Origin: Syntrophaceae bacterium
GTDB taxonomy: Bacteria; Desulfobacterota; Syntrophia; Syntrophales; UBA5619
Direction of reading: 5' to 3'
NCBI GenBank assembly: GCA_003141195.1
Contig: PLLC01000011.1
Span: forward strand, 1 to 37,670
Length of the DNA stretch: 37,670 nucleotides
A program made the translations under genes and the position numbers. This document shows, piece after piece, positions 8,094 to 16,298 of the stretch (its first letter is position 1; each line of letters begins with the position of its first letter). Under the pieces are notes generated by a model that saw only the letters and a list, made by a program, of their open reading frames with translations, had not been told where the DNA came from and made no database searches.

Positions 8094-8248
8094 ATCCGGT
8101 TTCTTTCCCTGTGCCCCTTCATCCCTCCGCCTGCCCCTCGACGATGGCGACCGGCCTCATAAAAGCCCGCCGAGGCCCGCCGGATCCGGATCGGGGAGCA
8201 CCGGACCTGAAAGATGGTGCGCTCCAACTTTTCCAGCGCGACGTCCAC
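8090..8248 (-). CDS. Possible small protein or decayed gene between fmt and rsmB
   Basis: The 185-base gap between fmt and rsmB is GC-rich and looks coding in one frame. That frame begins in phase with fmt right after its TAG stop, has a GTG at 8246-8248, and ends with TGA overlapping the ATG of rsmB as ATGA. The first part reads like a real protein (DVALEKLERTIFQVRCSPIR, then IRRASAGFYEAG); the last 20 codons look like low-complexity GC sequence. No Shine-Dalgarno precedes the GTG. It could be a 52-residue protein, a lost C-terminal extension of fmt, or the tail of a gene otherwise deleted here. I do not recognise a family. Confidence 0.3.
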   Translation of the reverse strand: MDVALEKLERTIFQVRCSPIRIRRASAGFYEAGRHRRGAGGGMKGHRERNRI

Positions 8249-8278
8249 CTGCGTCCGGGCGGCGATGATTCGGCCGGA

Positions 8279-9217
8279 CTAACCCAGAATCTGCCCCCGG
8301 ACGACATGGCATCCCCGGAGAAAGTCGCGGATCGCCATCCGTTTCTTTCCCTCCAATTGCACCTCTTTCAAAAGAACATAACCCCTCCCCGCGGCGACAC
8401 GGAGGACGCCGGCCGTCTCCCCGGCGACGGTTCCCGGCGCCTCTGCGACGGTCGCCGGCTCTGCCGCCGCGGCGAAGATCTTGACTTGTTTTCCGTCGTG
8501 GAATGTGCAGGCGCAGGGGACGGGGGAGAGCCCCCGGATGAGCGAGACGATCTCCCGGCAATCCTTTTCCCAGCGGATCCGACCCTCCTCCCGGCCGATG
8601 CGGGGGGCGAGGGTTGCGAGGCGGTGATCCTGGGGACGCGGCAGGAGCGTTCCAGAACGCAACATGGCGAGGGCGATCAGGAGAAGATCCGCACCCATGT
8701 TTGCCAGGCGGTCGTAGAGCTCCCCGAATGTTTCCTCCGGTCCAATCAGCGTCTCCTGCTGGAGGAGGATATCGCCGGAATCCACCCCCTCGTCCATCCG
8801 CATGATCGTGACGCCGGTGGTCTCCTCGCCGCGGATGAGGGCCCGGTGGATCGGCGCCGCCCCCCGGTACTTCGGGAGGAGCGAGGGGTGGATATTGATG
8901 CAGCCCTCCCGCGGACCGTAAATGATCTCCCCGGGGAGGATCTGGCCGAAGGCCGCGACGACGACGAGATCGGGCGCGAGCGTCCGGACGGTGTCGAGAA
9001 AATCCTGGTTTCTGACTTTTTCCGGCTGGAGGACCGGGAGGCCCAGGCCCTCGGCGATGGCCTTGACGGGAGGCGACGCCGTAGCCCTGCCCCGTCCCTG
9101 CGGCCGGTTGGGCTGTGTGACGACGCCGATGACGGGCCAGCCGCCCCGCACAAGACCTTGAAGTGCCGGCACGGCAAAAGCGGGTGTTCCCATGAAAAGG
9201 ATGCGTGGTTTGGTCAT
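8279..9217 (-). CDS. fmt: Methionyl-tRNA formyltransferase
   Basis: A 312-residue cytosolic enzyme that formylates the initiator Met-tRNA with 10-formyl-tetrahydrofolate. The catalytic residues are in place: Asn108, His110 within NIHPSLLPKYRGAAP, and Asp146 in MDEGVDSGD. The C-terminal domain that grips the tRNA is complete (GRIRWEKDCREIVSLIRGLSP, then LLKEVQLEGKKRM). The gene follows priA after an 11-base gap. The peptide deformylase gene (def) that often accompanies fmt is not here. Confidence 0.96.
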   Translation of the reverse strand: MTKPRILFMGTPAFAVPALQGLVRGGWPVIGVVTQPNRPQGRGRATASPPVKAIAEGLGLPVLQPEKVRNQDFLDTVRTLAPDLVVVAAFGQILPGEIIYGPREGCINIHPSLLPKYRGAAPIHRALIRGEETTGVTIMRMDEGVDSGDILLQQETLIGPEETFGELYDRLANMGADLLLIALAMLRSGTLLPRPQDHRLATLAPRIGREEGRIRWEKDCREIVSLIRGLSPVPCACTFHDGKQVKIFAAAAEPATVAEAPGTVAGETAGVLRVAAGRGYVLLKEVQLEGKKRMAIRDFLRGCHVVRGQILG

Positions 9218-9228
9218 TTTTAGACCTC

Positions 9229-11646
9229 CTACATGAAATGGACCGGATCCACATCCACCTGGATCTCCAGCCCGCGTCCGGCGCCCTCCAGAAGTTTTTC
9301 CGCCAGGAGATGGAGGGGCCCGCTCTCCGCTCCCCGGAGAAGCATCTGCCAGCGGTAACGTCCCCGGAGACGGACGAGGGGGGATTCGGCGGGGCCGATG
9401 ACGTCCGCCTTTCCGCCGGCGATATTCGCGGCCAACTCCCGCGCCCGTTTCCCGATCTCCGCGACGGCCTTTTTCCCTTCCGCCTTTTTCGGGTAGGAGA
9501 AGTGGAGACCGATGAGACGGGAGAAGGGCGGATAGCCAAGCTCCCGGCGGAGGGGAATCTCATCCGCGTAAAAGCCGGCATAGTCGTGTTCCTGCGCCCG
9601 GCGAATGGCGTAATGGCCGGGATTGAAGGTCTGGACGACGACGCGTCCCGGCTGATCTCCCCGCCCGCCCCGGCCCGACACCTGTGTCAGGATCTGGAAG
9701 GTCCTTTCGGCCGCCCGGAAGTCCGGGATGTTCAGGGAGGCGTCGGCGGCGAGGACGCCGACCAGCGTGATCTTCGGAAAATCATGCCCCTTGGTGATCA
9801 TCTGGGTGCCGACGAGGATGTCGATCTCCCCTCGGTTGAGCCCCTGGAGGATCTTCTCCGCGTCTCCCTTCCGCGAGGTCGTGTCGCTGTCCATCCGGGC
9901 GATCCGGGCCTCCGGAAAGAGTTTTTTCGCCTCTTCCTCCACCCGTTCCGTCCCCGCCCCCTGGCTGCGGACATGATTGCCCCGGCAAGCGGGGCAGATT
10001 CCGGGAGGTTTGGCCGTGAAGTCGCAGTGATGGCATTTCAGAACCCCCAGGGCGGCGTGGTGCGTGAGCGCCAGGTCGCAGGACGGGCAGGCGAAGACGT
10101 GGCCGCAGTCCGGACAGAAGAGGAAGGTGTGGAACCCGCGCCGGTTGAGGAACAGGAGCGTCTGCTTCCGCTGCGCCAGGGTCTCCCGGAGCGCTTCGAT
10201 GAGCGCATGGGAGAGGAGGGGCGTCCGGCCCTGTTCGTCCCGTTCCGTCCTCATATCGACCACCTCGACGCGGGGGAGGGGGCGGTCGTCCACGCGGGAA
10301 GGGAGTGTGAGGTGGCGGTACCGGCCGCCTTCCGCCTGAAAAAAGGCCTGGATTCCCGGCGTTGCGGAACCGAGGATTACCGTGGCCCCCGCCAATTTTC
10401 CGCGGACCAGGGCCAGGTCCCGGGCGTTGTACCGCAGGCGGTCGTCCTGCTTATAGGAGGGGTCGTGCTCCTCATCCACGATGATCAACCGGAGGTTCCG
10501 GACCGGCGCAAAAAGGGCCGACCGGGCGCCGACGACCAGGCGGATGTCGCCGCGCCGGAGCCGTTTCCACTGGTCATACCGCACGCTCCGGGAGATGCCG
10601 CTGTGGAGGACGGCGATCTCTCTCTCCGGAAACCGTTCGCGGATGCGGGAGAGGAGATGCGTCGTGAGGGCGATCTCCGGGACGAGATAGATCGCGCCGC
10701 CGCCGTTCCGAAGGACCTCATCGACGGCCCGGAGATAAACCTCGGTCTTGCCGCTTCCCGTCACGCCATGGAGGAGGCAGGGGGAGAAACGCCCCGAGAC
10801 AAGACAGGTCCGGATTTCAGCAAGGGCTTTTTCCTGCGCCTCGTTCGGGGTGATGCTGTTTCCATTCCGTCCGATCTCCGGGGTTGGAGCCGGTCCCCGG
10901 AAGAGCTCTTTTTCACGGAGGCGGACGACGCCTTTTTGCTCCAGAGTTCGGAGAAATTCGGCCTCCCGGAGGCGGTCGGGGAGCCCGGAGACCGACGCGT
11001 CGCCCCGTTCCTGGAGGAGGGCGACGAGGGCCGCCTGCTTCGCGGTGAGTTTTATTCCGGCGGGGATGTCTGCCCGGAGGCCGATCCATTTTTCCCATTT
11101 CGGCCGGACGGCCGGACGGTTCAGGCGCTCCTCGGAGATCACGAGTCCCGATGTTTCGAGGAGATGCAGATCGCCGTACAGGTTATTTTTCCCCATCATC
11201 CGGCGCAGACGGCCAAGGGAGAGACCTTTGGGAAAGGATGCCAGCCGTTCCAGGATCTCCTTTTGTCCGGCGGAGAGGGATGGTTCCCCGATGGCCGGGC
11301 CGTCGGCCAGCCGGAGCCACCGGTCGCTCTTCACGTCGATCCCGCCGGGAAGGATCTCCCCCAGGACCTTTCCCAGGGGGTGAATATAATAGCGGGAAAT
11401 CCATTCGTAACAGGCAAGGTCCTGCCGGTCGAAGAAGGGTTCGGGATCGGGCAGGTCGATGATTTCCTTGATCGTCTGATCGGGCGTTGCTTCGGATGGA
11501 ATTTCGATGATCCAGCCGGTCAGGCGTTTCCTTCCGAAAGGGACAATAACCCGCTTTCCCAAGGCCACGGCCGAGACGAGGGTCTCGGGGACGGCATAGG
11601 TGAAGGCCTTCGCGGAGGGGATCGGAATGGCAACCCTGACAAACAT
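9229..11646 (-). CDS. priA: Primosomal protein N' (PriA helicase)
   Basis: An 805-residue 3'-5' DNA helicase that reloads the replisome at stalled forks. It has an N-terminal DNA-binding region, then the helicase core with Walker A GVTGSGKT at 294-301 and the DEEH box at 391-394. An eight-cysteine zinc region begins with CPDCGHVFACPSC and continues with CHHC and CPAC, as expected for PriA. The C-terminal helicase motifs include GTQMITKGHDFP and QVSGRGGRG. Length is in the normal range (about 730-830). It begins the priA-fmt-rsmB group on the minus strand. The long open frame on the opposite strand is a composition artefact. Confidence 0.97.
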   Translation of the reverse strand: MFVRVAIPIPSAKAFTYAVPETLVSAVALGKRVIVPFGRKRLTGWIIEIPSEATPDQTIKEIIDLPDPEPFFDRQDLACYEWISRYYIHPLGKVLGEILPGGIDVKSDRWLRLADGPAIGEPSLSAGQKEILERLASFPKGLSLGRLRRMMGKNNLYGDLHLLETSGLVISEERLNRPAVRPKWEKWIGLRADIPAGIKLTAKQAALVALLQERGDASVSGLPDRLREAEFLRTLEQKGVVRLREKELFRGPAPTPEIGRNGNSITPNEAQEKALAEIRTCLVSGRFSPCLLHGVTGSGKTEVYLRAVDEVLRNGGGAIYLVPEIALTTHLLSRIRERFPEREIAVLHSGISRSVRYDQWKRLRRGDIRLVVGARSALFAPVRNLRLIIVDEEHDPSYKQDDRLRYNARDLALVRGKLAGATVILGSATPGIQAFFQAEGGRYRHLTLPSRVDDRPLPRVEVVDMRTERDEQGRTPLLSHALIEALRETLAQRKQTLLFLNRRGFHTFLFCPDCGHVFACPSCDLALTHHAALGVLKCHHCDFTAKPPGICPACRGNHVRSQGAGTERVEEEAKKLFPEARIARMDSDTTSRKGDAEKILQGLNRGEIDILVGTQMITKGHDFPKITLVGVLAADASLNIPDFRAAERTFQILTQVSGRGGRGDQPGRVVVQTFNPGHYAIRRAQEHDYAGFYADEIPLRRELGYPPFSRLIGLHFSYPKKAEGKKAVAEIGKRARELAANIAGGKADVIGPAESPLVRLRGRYRWQMLLRGAESGPLHLLAEKLLEGAGRGLEIQVDVDPVHFM

Positions 11647-11696
11647 CCGGCTGGTCCTGAGAAAAGATGCCGGTGAAAAAAAGTTGCGCAGGCATC

Positions 11697-11746
11697 AAAA
11701 AAAATCCCTCTTCGTTCCTCCGGGACACGGGGGAATGAGGGGGATT
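11697..11746 (-). terminator. Rho-independent terminator of dksA
   Basis: On the minus strand AATCCCCCTC pairs with GAGGGATT across a GC-rich loop, followed by a run of eight T. It lies about 45 bases after the dksA-like stop and before the priA start, so it separates the two transcription units. Confidence 0.65.
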
Positions 11747-11750
11747 GGAA

Positions 11751-11769
11751 GGCGGCTTTTGTCGCCGCC
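11751..11769. repeat. Small GC-rich hairpin after dksA
   Basis: GGCGGC and GCCGCC pair around a seven-base loop between the dksA stop and its terminator. It probably adds to 3'-end stability. Confidence 0.35.
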
Positions 11770-11791
11770 CGGGATCGCAGGAGGACGGGAG

Positions 11792-12184
11792 TTATTCCCC
11801 CTTGAGCTTTTCCATCTTTTCCTGCTTCATCTTGCAGTTAATGCAGAGGGTGGTCACCGGCCTCGCCATCAGCCTCTTTTCGGAGATCGGGCCGCCGCAA
11901 ACATCGCATATTCCGAAAACGCCGTCATCCATCCGTTGGAGGGCCTCCTGCATCTTGAGGATCAGCTTTCTCTCGCGATCGCGGATCCGGAGCTCGAAAT
12001 TCCGGTCTGATTCGAGCGAGGCGCGGTCATTGGGGTCGGGGTAGTTCTCCTTCGCGCCGCTTGTCATCTCCGACACGGTTTTTCCCGCCTCTCCCAGAAG
12101 ATCGTTGATCTTCTGGGTCAGCATATATCGGAAGAATTCCAGCTTCTCGGGTTTCATGGTTGTTTTCAGCACGTCACTCCCCAT
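11792..12184 (-). CDS. dksA: DksA/TraR-family zinc-finger regulator
   Basis: A protein of about 130 residues that resembles DksA, the RNA-polymerase secondary-channel factor working with ppGpp. A long coiled-coil region (KLEFFRYMLTQKINDLL onward, then DRASLESDRNFELRIRDRERKLI) is followed by a four-cysteine zinc finger, CDVC ... CINC, with 17 residues between the pairs. The C-terminal helix is Lys/Glu-rich. The start is uncertain: ATG 12184, GTG 12172 and ATG 12157 are in frame, and GGGGAG sits best for the GTG. The longer frame to 12415 overlaps rfaE2 and is rejected. It is transcribed alone and ends at a good terminator. Confidence 0.88.
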   Translation of the reverse strand: MGSDVLKTTMKPEKLEFFRYMLTQKINDLLGEAGKTVSEMTSGAKENYPDPNDRASLESDRNFELRIRDRERKLILKMQEALQRMDDGVFGICDVCGGPISEKRLMARPVTTLCINCKMKQEKMEKLKGE

Positions 12185-12258
12185 CTCCTCATGACTGATT
12201 CGGGAACATGCTCTTACATGATCGTGGTAGGTTTGTAAAGAAAAAAATGACGGATGTT

Positions 12259-12741
12259 TCACCCCTTCCCATAGACGTGGAGAACCTTCTCCACGATGTT
12301 CGTCGTGGAGGCCCCTTCGACCACGGGGATAAGGACGACCTTGCCCCCCCACGATCGGACGGCGTCGCTTCCCACGACGGCCTCCTCCTTCCAGTCCCCG
12401 CCCTTGACGAGGCAATCCGGCCGCAGGTATTCGATCAGTTTGAGCGGCGTCGTTTCGTCAAAGAGGGTCACGTAATCGACCGCCTCCAGGGAGGCGGCGA
12501 CCTCGGCCCGCTCCCCCTGGGGGACCAGCGGCCTTTTATCCCCTTTGATTGCCCGGACGGATGCGTCGCTGTTTAGGGCAAGGATGAGGAGATCCCCCGT
12601 CTTCCGCGCCTCCCGGAGATACCGGACGTGTCCCACATGGAGAATGTCGAAACAGCCGTTCGTGAAGGCGATCTTCTGCCCTTCGCCCCGGCGGCGTTCC
12701 ACCTCGTTCTTCAATGCTTCCCAGCTTAGAATCTTCTTCAT
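12259..12741 (-). CDS. rfaE2: D-glycero-beta-D-manno-heptose 1-phosphate adenylyltransferase
   Basis: A 160-residue cytidylyltransferase-fold enzyme that makes ADP-heptose for lipopolysaccharide inner core. The nucleotidyltransferase HxGH motif is HVGH at 35-38 (FTNGCFDILHVGH), and the C-terminal KGGDW and EGASTTNIVEKV segments match RfaE domain II (HldE C-terminal half). In many proteobacteria this is fused to the kinase domain; here it is a stand-alone gene, as in several deltaproteobacteria. It shows that the cell makes heptose-containing LPS and so has a Gram-negative envelope. It lies 40 bases after comF in the rsfS-comF-rfaE2 group. Confidence 0.93.
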   Translation of the reverse strand: MKKILSWEALKNEVERRRGEGQKIAFTNGCFDILHVGHVRYLREARKTGDLLILALNSDASVRAIKGDKRPLVPQGERAEVAASLEAVDYVTLFDETTPLKLIEYLRPDCLVKGGDWKEEAVVGSDAVRSWGGKVVLIPVVEGASTTNIVEKVLHVYGKG

Positions 12742-12781
12742 CCGTCTGGTTCCTTCCGTTGAAAAAATCCGCGGCGGCGCG

Positions 12782-13549
12782 TTACTCGGGGAAAGTCGGC
12801 TCCGGCTCGGGTAGCCGATCGTGATCGTGAACCGCCCGGGCCAGCGTCAGGACGGCGACCGCCTCCGCCTGCGCCCGGATGAGGACCCGGGCGCATTCCG
12901 CAAGCGTGCTCCCCGTGGTGTAAACGTCGTCCACGAGGAGGATCCTCCGGCCGGCAATCCGCTCCGGATGCCTTACGGCAAAGGCGCCATGAACGTTTGC
13001 AGACCGAGCTTCCCGGCCCAGACCGACCTGCGGCGGCGTGAAGACCTCCCGCCGGAGCGACGTGAAATCGAGTGGAATGTCGAACCGTTTCGAGAGCTCC
13101 CGCGCCAGGATCATGGACTGGTTGAACCCCCTTTCCCGCAGCCGCCTTCGGTGCAGCGGGACCGGCACGATCCGCTCAAAGACCTTCATATCCCAGATCC
13201 CGCCGGCGAAATCGGCCATAATCCCGCCCAGGATCTCGCCGATTCCGGTCCTCCCCCGGTACTTGAAGCGGTGGATGGCCGTCAGGAGCGTTTCCTCGTA
13301 CCGTCCGACCGATCGGGCGACCGCGTAGGGTCTTTCCGCCGTGAGACAGTCGCCGCAGAGGTGATCTTCCCCTTCCGTGACGGGAAAATGGACCCCGCAG
13401 CGGGGACAGAGGGGGGAGCGGATGAAACGGATCCCGTCCAGGCAGGATGGGCAGAAGGGAAGGGAATCGTGCCGCTCCAGGAGATCATCGCAGGTGACGC
13501 AGCGGGGCGGAAAAATGAGGTCGGCGATCCCGGTCAGGATCTCTTTCAA
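12782..13549 (-). CDS. comF: ComF-family amidophosphoribosyltransferase-like protein
   Basis: A 255-residue protein with an N-terminal double zinc-ribbon (CVTCDD, CPSC, CPRCG, CGDC) and a C-terminal phosphoribosyltransferase fold with the PRPP-binding motif VDDVYTTGST. ComF proteins are needed for DNA uptake in some bacteria (ComFC) and resemble Gram-negative GntX; the enzyme activity is not settled. The start appears to be TTG at 13549, only two bases after the rsfS stop, with AGAGGGGA ahead of it. No ATG lies between there and the zinc ribbon, so the rare start is accepted. Confidence 0.9.
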   Translation of the reverse strand: MKEILTGIADLIFPPRCVTCDDLLERHDSLPFCPSCLDGIRFIRSPLCPRCGVHFPVTEGEDHLCGDCLTAERPYAVARSVGRYEETLLTAIHRFKYRGRTGIGEILGGIMADFAGGIWDMKVFERIVPVPLHRRRLRERGFNQSMILARELSKRFDIPLDFTSLRREVFTPPQVGLGREARSANVHGAFAVRHPERIAGRRILLVDDVYTTGSTLAECARVLIRAQAEAVAVLTLARAVHDHDRLPEPEPTFPE

Positions 13550-13551
13550 GG

Positions 13552-13950
13552 TTACATCCCCTCTGCCAGCGCCTTCATGGAAGCCGTTTCGTCGGGTACG
13601 GCCATCCGCTGCGCCCCGGACCAGAGCCGTTCCAGATCATAGAAGGTCCGGACGGATTCGAGAAAGACGTGGAGGATCACATCGTCGTAATCCAGAAGGA
13701 TCCACCTCCCCGCGGCTTCCCCCTCGACGCCCAGGGGCAGGATTCCCGCCTTTTTCAAGTTCTCCTGGATCGCGGCGGCGACGGCCCGGACCTGACGGTC
13801 GGACGTCCCGCTGCAGAGGATGAAGTAGTCTGCAAAGGCGGAGATCTCGCTTACGTTGAGGATGATGAGGTCCTTCGCCTTTTTTTCCAGAGAGGCGTTG
13901 ACGCACAGAAGCGCCCTCTCCCGCGAATCGTTTTCCTTTTTTTTGGCCAA
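13552..13950 (-). CDS. rsfS: Ribosomal silencing factor RsfS (YbeB/Iojap)
   Basis: A 132-residue protein that binds ribosomal protein uL14 and blocks subunit joining in starvation. The Iojap core is clear: DLIILNVSEISAFADYFILC, then the GTSDRQVRAVA segment and the WILLDYDDVILHVF motif, ending with YDLERLW. It begins a minus-strand group with comF and rfaE2. A typical partner nadD or proA is not in the window upstream; instead the next 370 bases are repeats and non-coding sequence. Confidence 0.95.
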   Translation of the reverse strand: MAKKKENDSRERALLCVNASLEKKAKDLIILNVSEISAFADYFILCSGTSDRQVRAVAAAIQENLKKAGILPLGVEGEAAGRWILLDYDDVILHVFLESVRTFYDLERLWSGAQRMAVPDETASMKALAEGM

Positions 13951-14094
13951 TCTCCCTCCTTTTCTCTTTTTGCCGGCAGGCCGGTTACGGCGGCCGTTTT
14001 CCCGCGTCTTCCGGATATTTGCGGGATGAATGTTTTTTAGTAGCAGAACAAGGGGTTTGTGTCAATGACCATCCGGTCCAATCCTCCGGTCCGA

Positions 14095-14120
14095 CAGCCT
14101 GTTGAATTAATCTCTTTGGG
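14095..14120. repeat. Stray end of the dispersed repeat
   Basis: CAGCCTGTTGAA at 14095-14106 is the inverted terminal sequence of the repeat that follows and is probably a leftover end from another copy. The 14 bases after it have no feature. Confidence 0.4.
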
Positions 14121-14240
14121 AGGCTGTTCAAAATGCCCGGATGCAAGGCTCCCGAAATCCTGAGCCGCGAGGCGTACTTTGATGTACGTTGAGCGGCGAA
14201 GGATAAGGGAAACGCCGCAGATGGGCGTTTTTCAACAGCC
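14121..14240 (+). repeat. Dispersed ~120-bp repeat, copy A (MITE-like)
   Basis: This 120-base element starts AGGCTGTTCAAAA and ends TTTTTCAACAGCC, so its ends form inverted repeats. Its reverse complement matches 17134-17255 over the whole length with only about ten differences, judged by eye. Inside there is a smaller palindrome around TGATGTACG. The layout resembles a miniature inverted-repeat element or a large intergenic palindrome. It lies 83 bases upstream of the TIM-barrel gene. The rest of the 372-base gap after rsfS (13951-14322) has no gene that I can see. Confidence 0.85.
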
Positions 14241-14322
14241 GGTCCGAACGGAAGATTGGCGGTTGTGAATGGGAACCGCTTGTGGTAAACGGGATGCTCA
14301 AGCGAACGGAGGTGCGATCCTC

Positions 14323-15117
14323 GTGCGGGAGATTCTGCAAAAAATCCAGGTTCATGTGCCCTTCTACCTCCTCCGGGAAAAGTTGTTGCCCTGGGTGCTC
14401 CGGGAAGGGATCAACCCGGAGATCGGTTTCAATCATAGTGACCTCGACCGCTTTCAGGAGGCCGATTTTCGGGAAACGGCGGAACATCTTGCCGATTCAG
14501 ACCTTTCGGTGACCTTTCACGCCCCCTTTATGGACCTCAGACCGGGGGCGCTCGATCCCCGGATCCGGCAGATCTCCCTCGACCGCCTCCGCCAGGTCTT
14601 CGACCTGATCCCCTGGTTCCGGCCCCGTTCCGTGGTCTGCCACCCCTCCTTCGACGAAAAATACTATATCTCCACCGAGGCGCGGTGGCTCGAAAACAGC
14701 CTTTCCACCTGGCGGACCCTCCTCGATTGCATCCGGGGGACGGAGACGATCATCGCCCTGGAGAACGTCTACGAACGGACCCCCCAGCCGTTGAAACTCC
14801 TCCTAAGCGCGCTTGCCTCGCCGCAGGTCCGCTTCTGCTTCGATACCGGGCACGCCAACGCCTTCGGCGGCGCGCCGCTGGGCCTTTGGATCGAGACACT
14901 GGGCGATCTCTTGGGCGAGATCCACATCCATGACAACCACGGCACAGCGGATGAGCACCTGCCGGTGGGGGAGGGGAATTTCCCTTTCCGCGAACTGTTC
15001 TCGATGGTCCGGGAGCGAAATTTCAAACCGATCCTTACCGTCGAATCCCATTCGGAAAAGAGTCTCCGGCGGATGCTGGAAAACCTCCGGGCTATGGAAC
15101 TGTTGGAGCGTTCATAG
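14323..15117 (+). CDS. Sugar phosphate isomerase/epimerase-like TIM-barrel protein
   Basis: A 264-residue member of the AP-endonuclease family 2 / xylose isomerase-like TIM-barrel superfamily. Metal-binding positions can be read as the His in FHAPF, the Glu in IALENVYE, FCFDTGHANAF, the HIHDNHG loop and the final TVES, which together match the metal sites of these isomerases. The exact reaction cannot be told. The GTG at 14323 is chosen because GGAGGT lies nine bases before it; the longer frame from 14269 has no ribosome-binding site and encodes junk. It is followed after about 200 bases by two peptide-type permease genes and bracketed by the paired repeats. Confidence 0.8.
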   Translation: MREILQKIQVHVPFYLLREKLLPWVLREGINPEIGFNHSDLDRFQEADFRETAEHLADSDLSVTFHAPFMDLRPGALDPRIRQISLDRLRQVFDLIPWFRPRSVVCHPSFDEKYYISTEARWLENSLSTWRTLLDCIRGTETIIALENVYERTPQPLKLLLSALASPQVRFCFDTGHANAFGGAPLGLWIETLGDLLGEIHIHDNHGTADEHLPVGEGNFPFRELFSMVRERNFKPILTVESHSEKSLRRMLENLRAMELLERS

Positions 15118-15135
15118 TGTGAGACTATTGCGCAA

Positions 15136-15257
15136 TTTGGAAATCGGATCCCGGAAGCGCGCATTGGAGATTTTTCGGGGCTCCCTGCCCCCGCAGCGAA
15201 GCAAGGAGGCGCAGGGTCGAAAAATGTCCAGCGCGCGGAGGGATTGCGATTTCCAAA
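15136..15257. repeat. Large imperfect palindrome, ~122 bp
   Basis: TTTGGAAATCG (15136-15146) is repeated exactly in inverted form as CGATTTCCAAA (15247-15257). Inner arms also match: GCGCGC-like segments near 15158 and 15231, and GGAGATTTTTCG against CGAAAAATGTCC. The whole gap between the TIM-barrel gene and the permease would fold as one long hairpin. Its sequence is different from the 14121 repeat, so it is a separate intergenic palindromic element. Confidence 0.7.
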
Positions 15258-15314
15258 GGTCACAATGTTTCTTTGCCCGTTGAGTGGGCGAAGATGGGGG
15301 GTAAATCGGAAACG

Positions 15315-16289
15315 ATGCTTCGCTATATTGCCAAAAGACTGCTCTTCATGATCCCCCTTCTCTTCGGGATCACGGTCATCTGTTTTACCGTGATGCACCT
15401 TGCGCCCGGTTCCCCGACCGACCTCCAGACCCAGATGAACCCGCGCGCCTCCGTGGAGATGAAGGAGCGCCTCCGGGCCATGTACGACCTGGATAAACCC
15501 CTCCCCGAGCAATATATCCGATGGGTTGGTAAACTGGCCGTCCTCGACCTCGGGGTTTCCTTTTCGACGGACCGCCGGCCGGTTGCCGACAAGATTCTCG
15601 AACGGCTGCCGATCACGATCCTGCTGAACGTGCTCTCCCTGCTCCTGATCCTGGTTGTGGCCATCCCCCTCGGGGTGCTCTCCGCCGTCCGCCAGGATTC
15701 CCTCTTCGACCGGGTCGCGGGCGTTGTCGTCTTTATCGGTTTCGCCGTCCCGACCTTCTGGTTCGCCCTCCTGCTCATGATCCTCTTCGGCGTCCACTTG
15801 GGGTGGCTCCCCATCTCCGGGATCCGCTCCCTGAATTCCGAGTATCTGCCGCCGGGGATGGCCCTCTGGGACCTGATCCGCCACCTCATTCTGCCGGTGC
15901 TCCTCGCTGCCTTCGGAGGGCTGGCCGGGCTCTCGCGTTACATGCGGGCGAACATGTTGGAGGTGATCCGCCAGGATTACATCCTGACGGCCCGGGCCAA
16001 GGGTCTTTCCGAGAGGGTCGTCATCTACCGGCACGCCCTGCGGAACGCCCTCCTTCCGGTGATCACCATCCTCGGCCTGTCGGTTCCCGGGCTTATCGGG
16101 GGGAGCGTGATCTTCGAGACGATCTTCGCTATTCCCGGCATGGGGCAGCTCTTCTACATGGCGGTTATGGCGCGGGACTATCCGGTGGTCATGGGGATCC
16201 TCTTCATCGGCGCGGTGCTCACGCTGTTCGGGAACCTGATCGCCGACGTCTCCTACGCACTGGCCGATCCGCGGATCCGGGTCTCTTAA
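15315..16289 (+). CDS. Dipeptide/oligopeptide ABC transporter permease, DppB type
   Basis: A 324-residue inner-membrane permease. The start [20 protein letters not shown] is the standard DppB/OppB beginning and is chosen over in-frame TTG 15273 and ATG 15294. The periplasmic loop has [10 protein letters not shown] and [13 protein letters not shown], as in the family. The coupling loop is [31 protein letters not shown], the EAA motif. It ends with [20 protein letters not shown], the classic DppB tail. Nickel, peptide or glutathione substrates are all possible for this family. No ribosome-binding site is strong; GGGGGG lies 15 bases before the ATG. Confidence 0.92.
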   Translation: MLRYIAKRLLFMIPLLFGITVICFTVMHLAPGSPTDLQTQMNPRASVEMKERLRAMYDLDKPLPEQYIRWVGKLAVLDLGVSFSTDRRPVADKILERLPITILLNVLSLLLILVVAIPLGVLSAVRQDSLFDRVAGVVVFIGFAVPTFWFALLLMILFGVHLGWLPISGIRSLNSEYLPPGMALWDLIRHLILPVLLAAFGGLAGLSRYMRANMLEVIRQDYILTARAKGLSERVVIYRHALRNALLPVITILGLSVPGLIGGSVIFETIFAIPGMGQLFYMAVMARDYPVVMGILFIGAVLTLFGNLIADVSYALADPRIRVS

Positions 16290-16298
16290 GAGGTTAAT

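Noticed and set aside
9205-11676. An 823-codon open frame on the plus strand
   Set aside because: It lies opposite priA, whose motifs are complete. High GC in the third codon position of priA removes stops from the opposite strand. The translated sequence has no domain and an odd composition.
11792-12415. The longer start for the dksA-like gene
   Set aside because: The first 77 codons overlap rfaE2 and encode Arg/Gly-rich sequence; DksA proteins are about 120-150 residues long.
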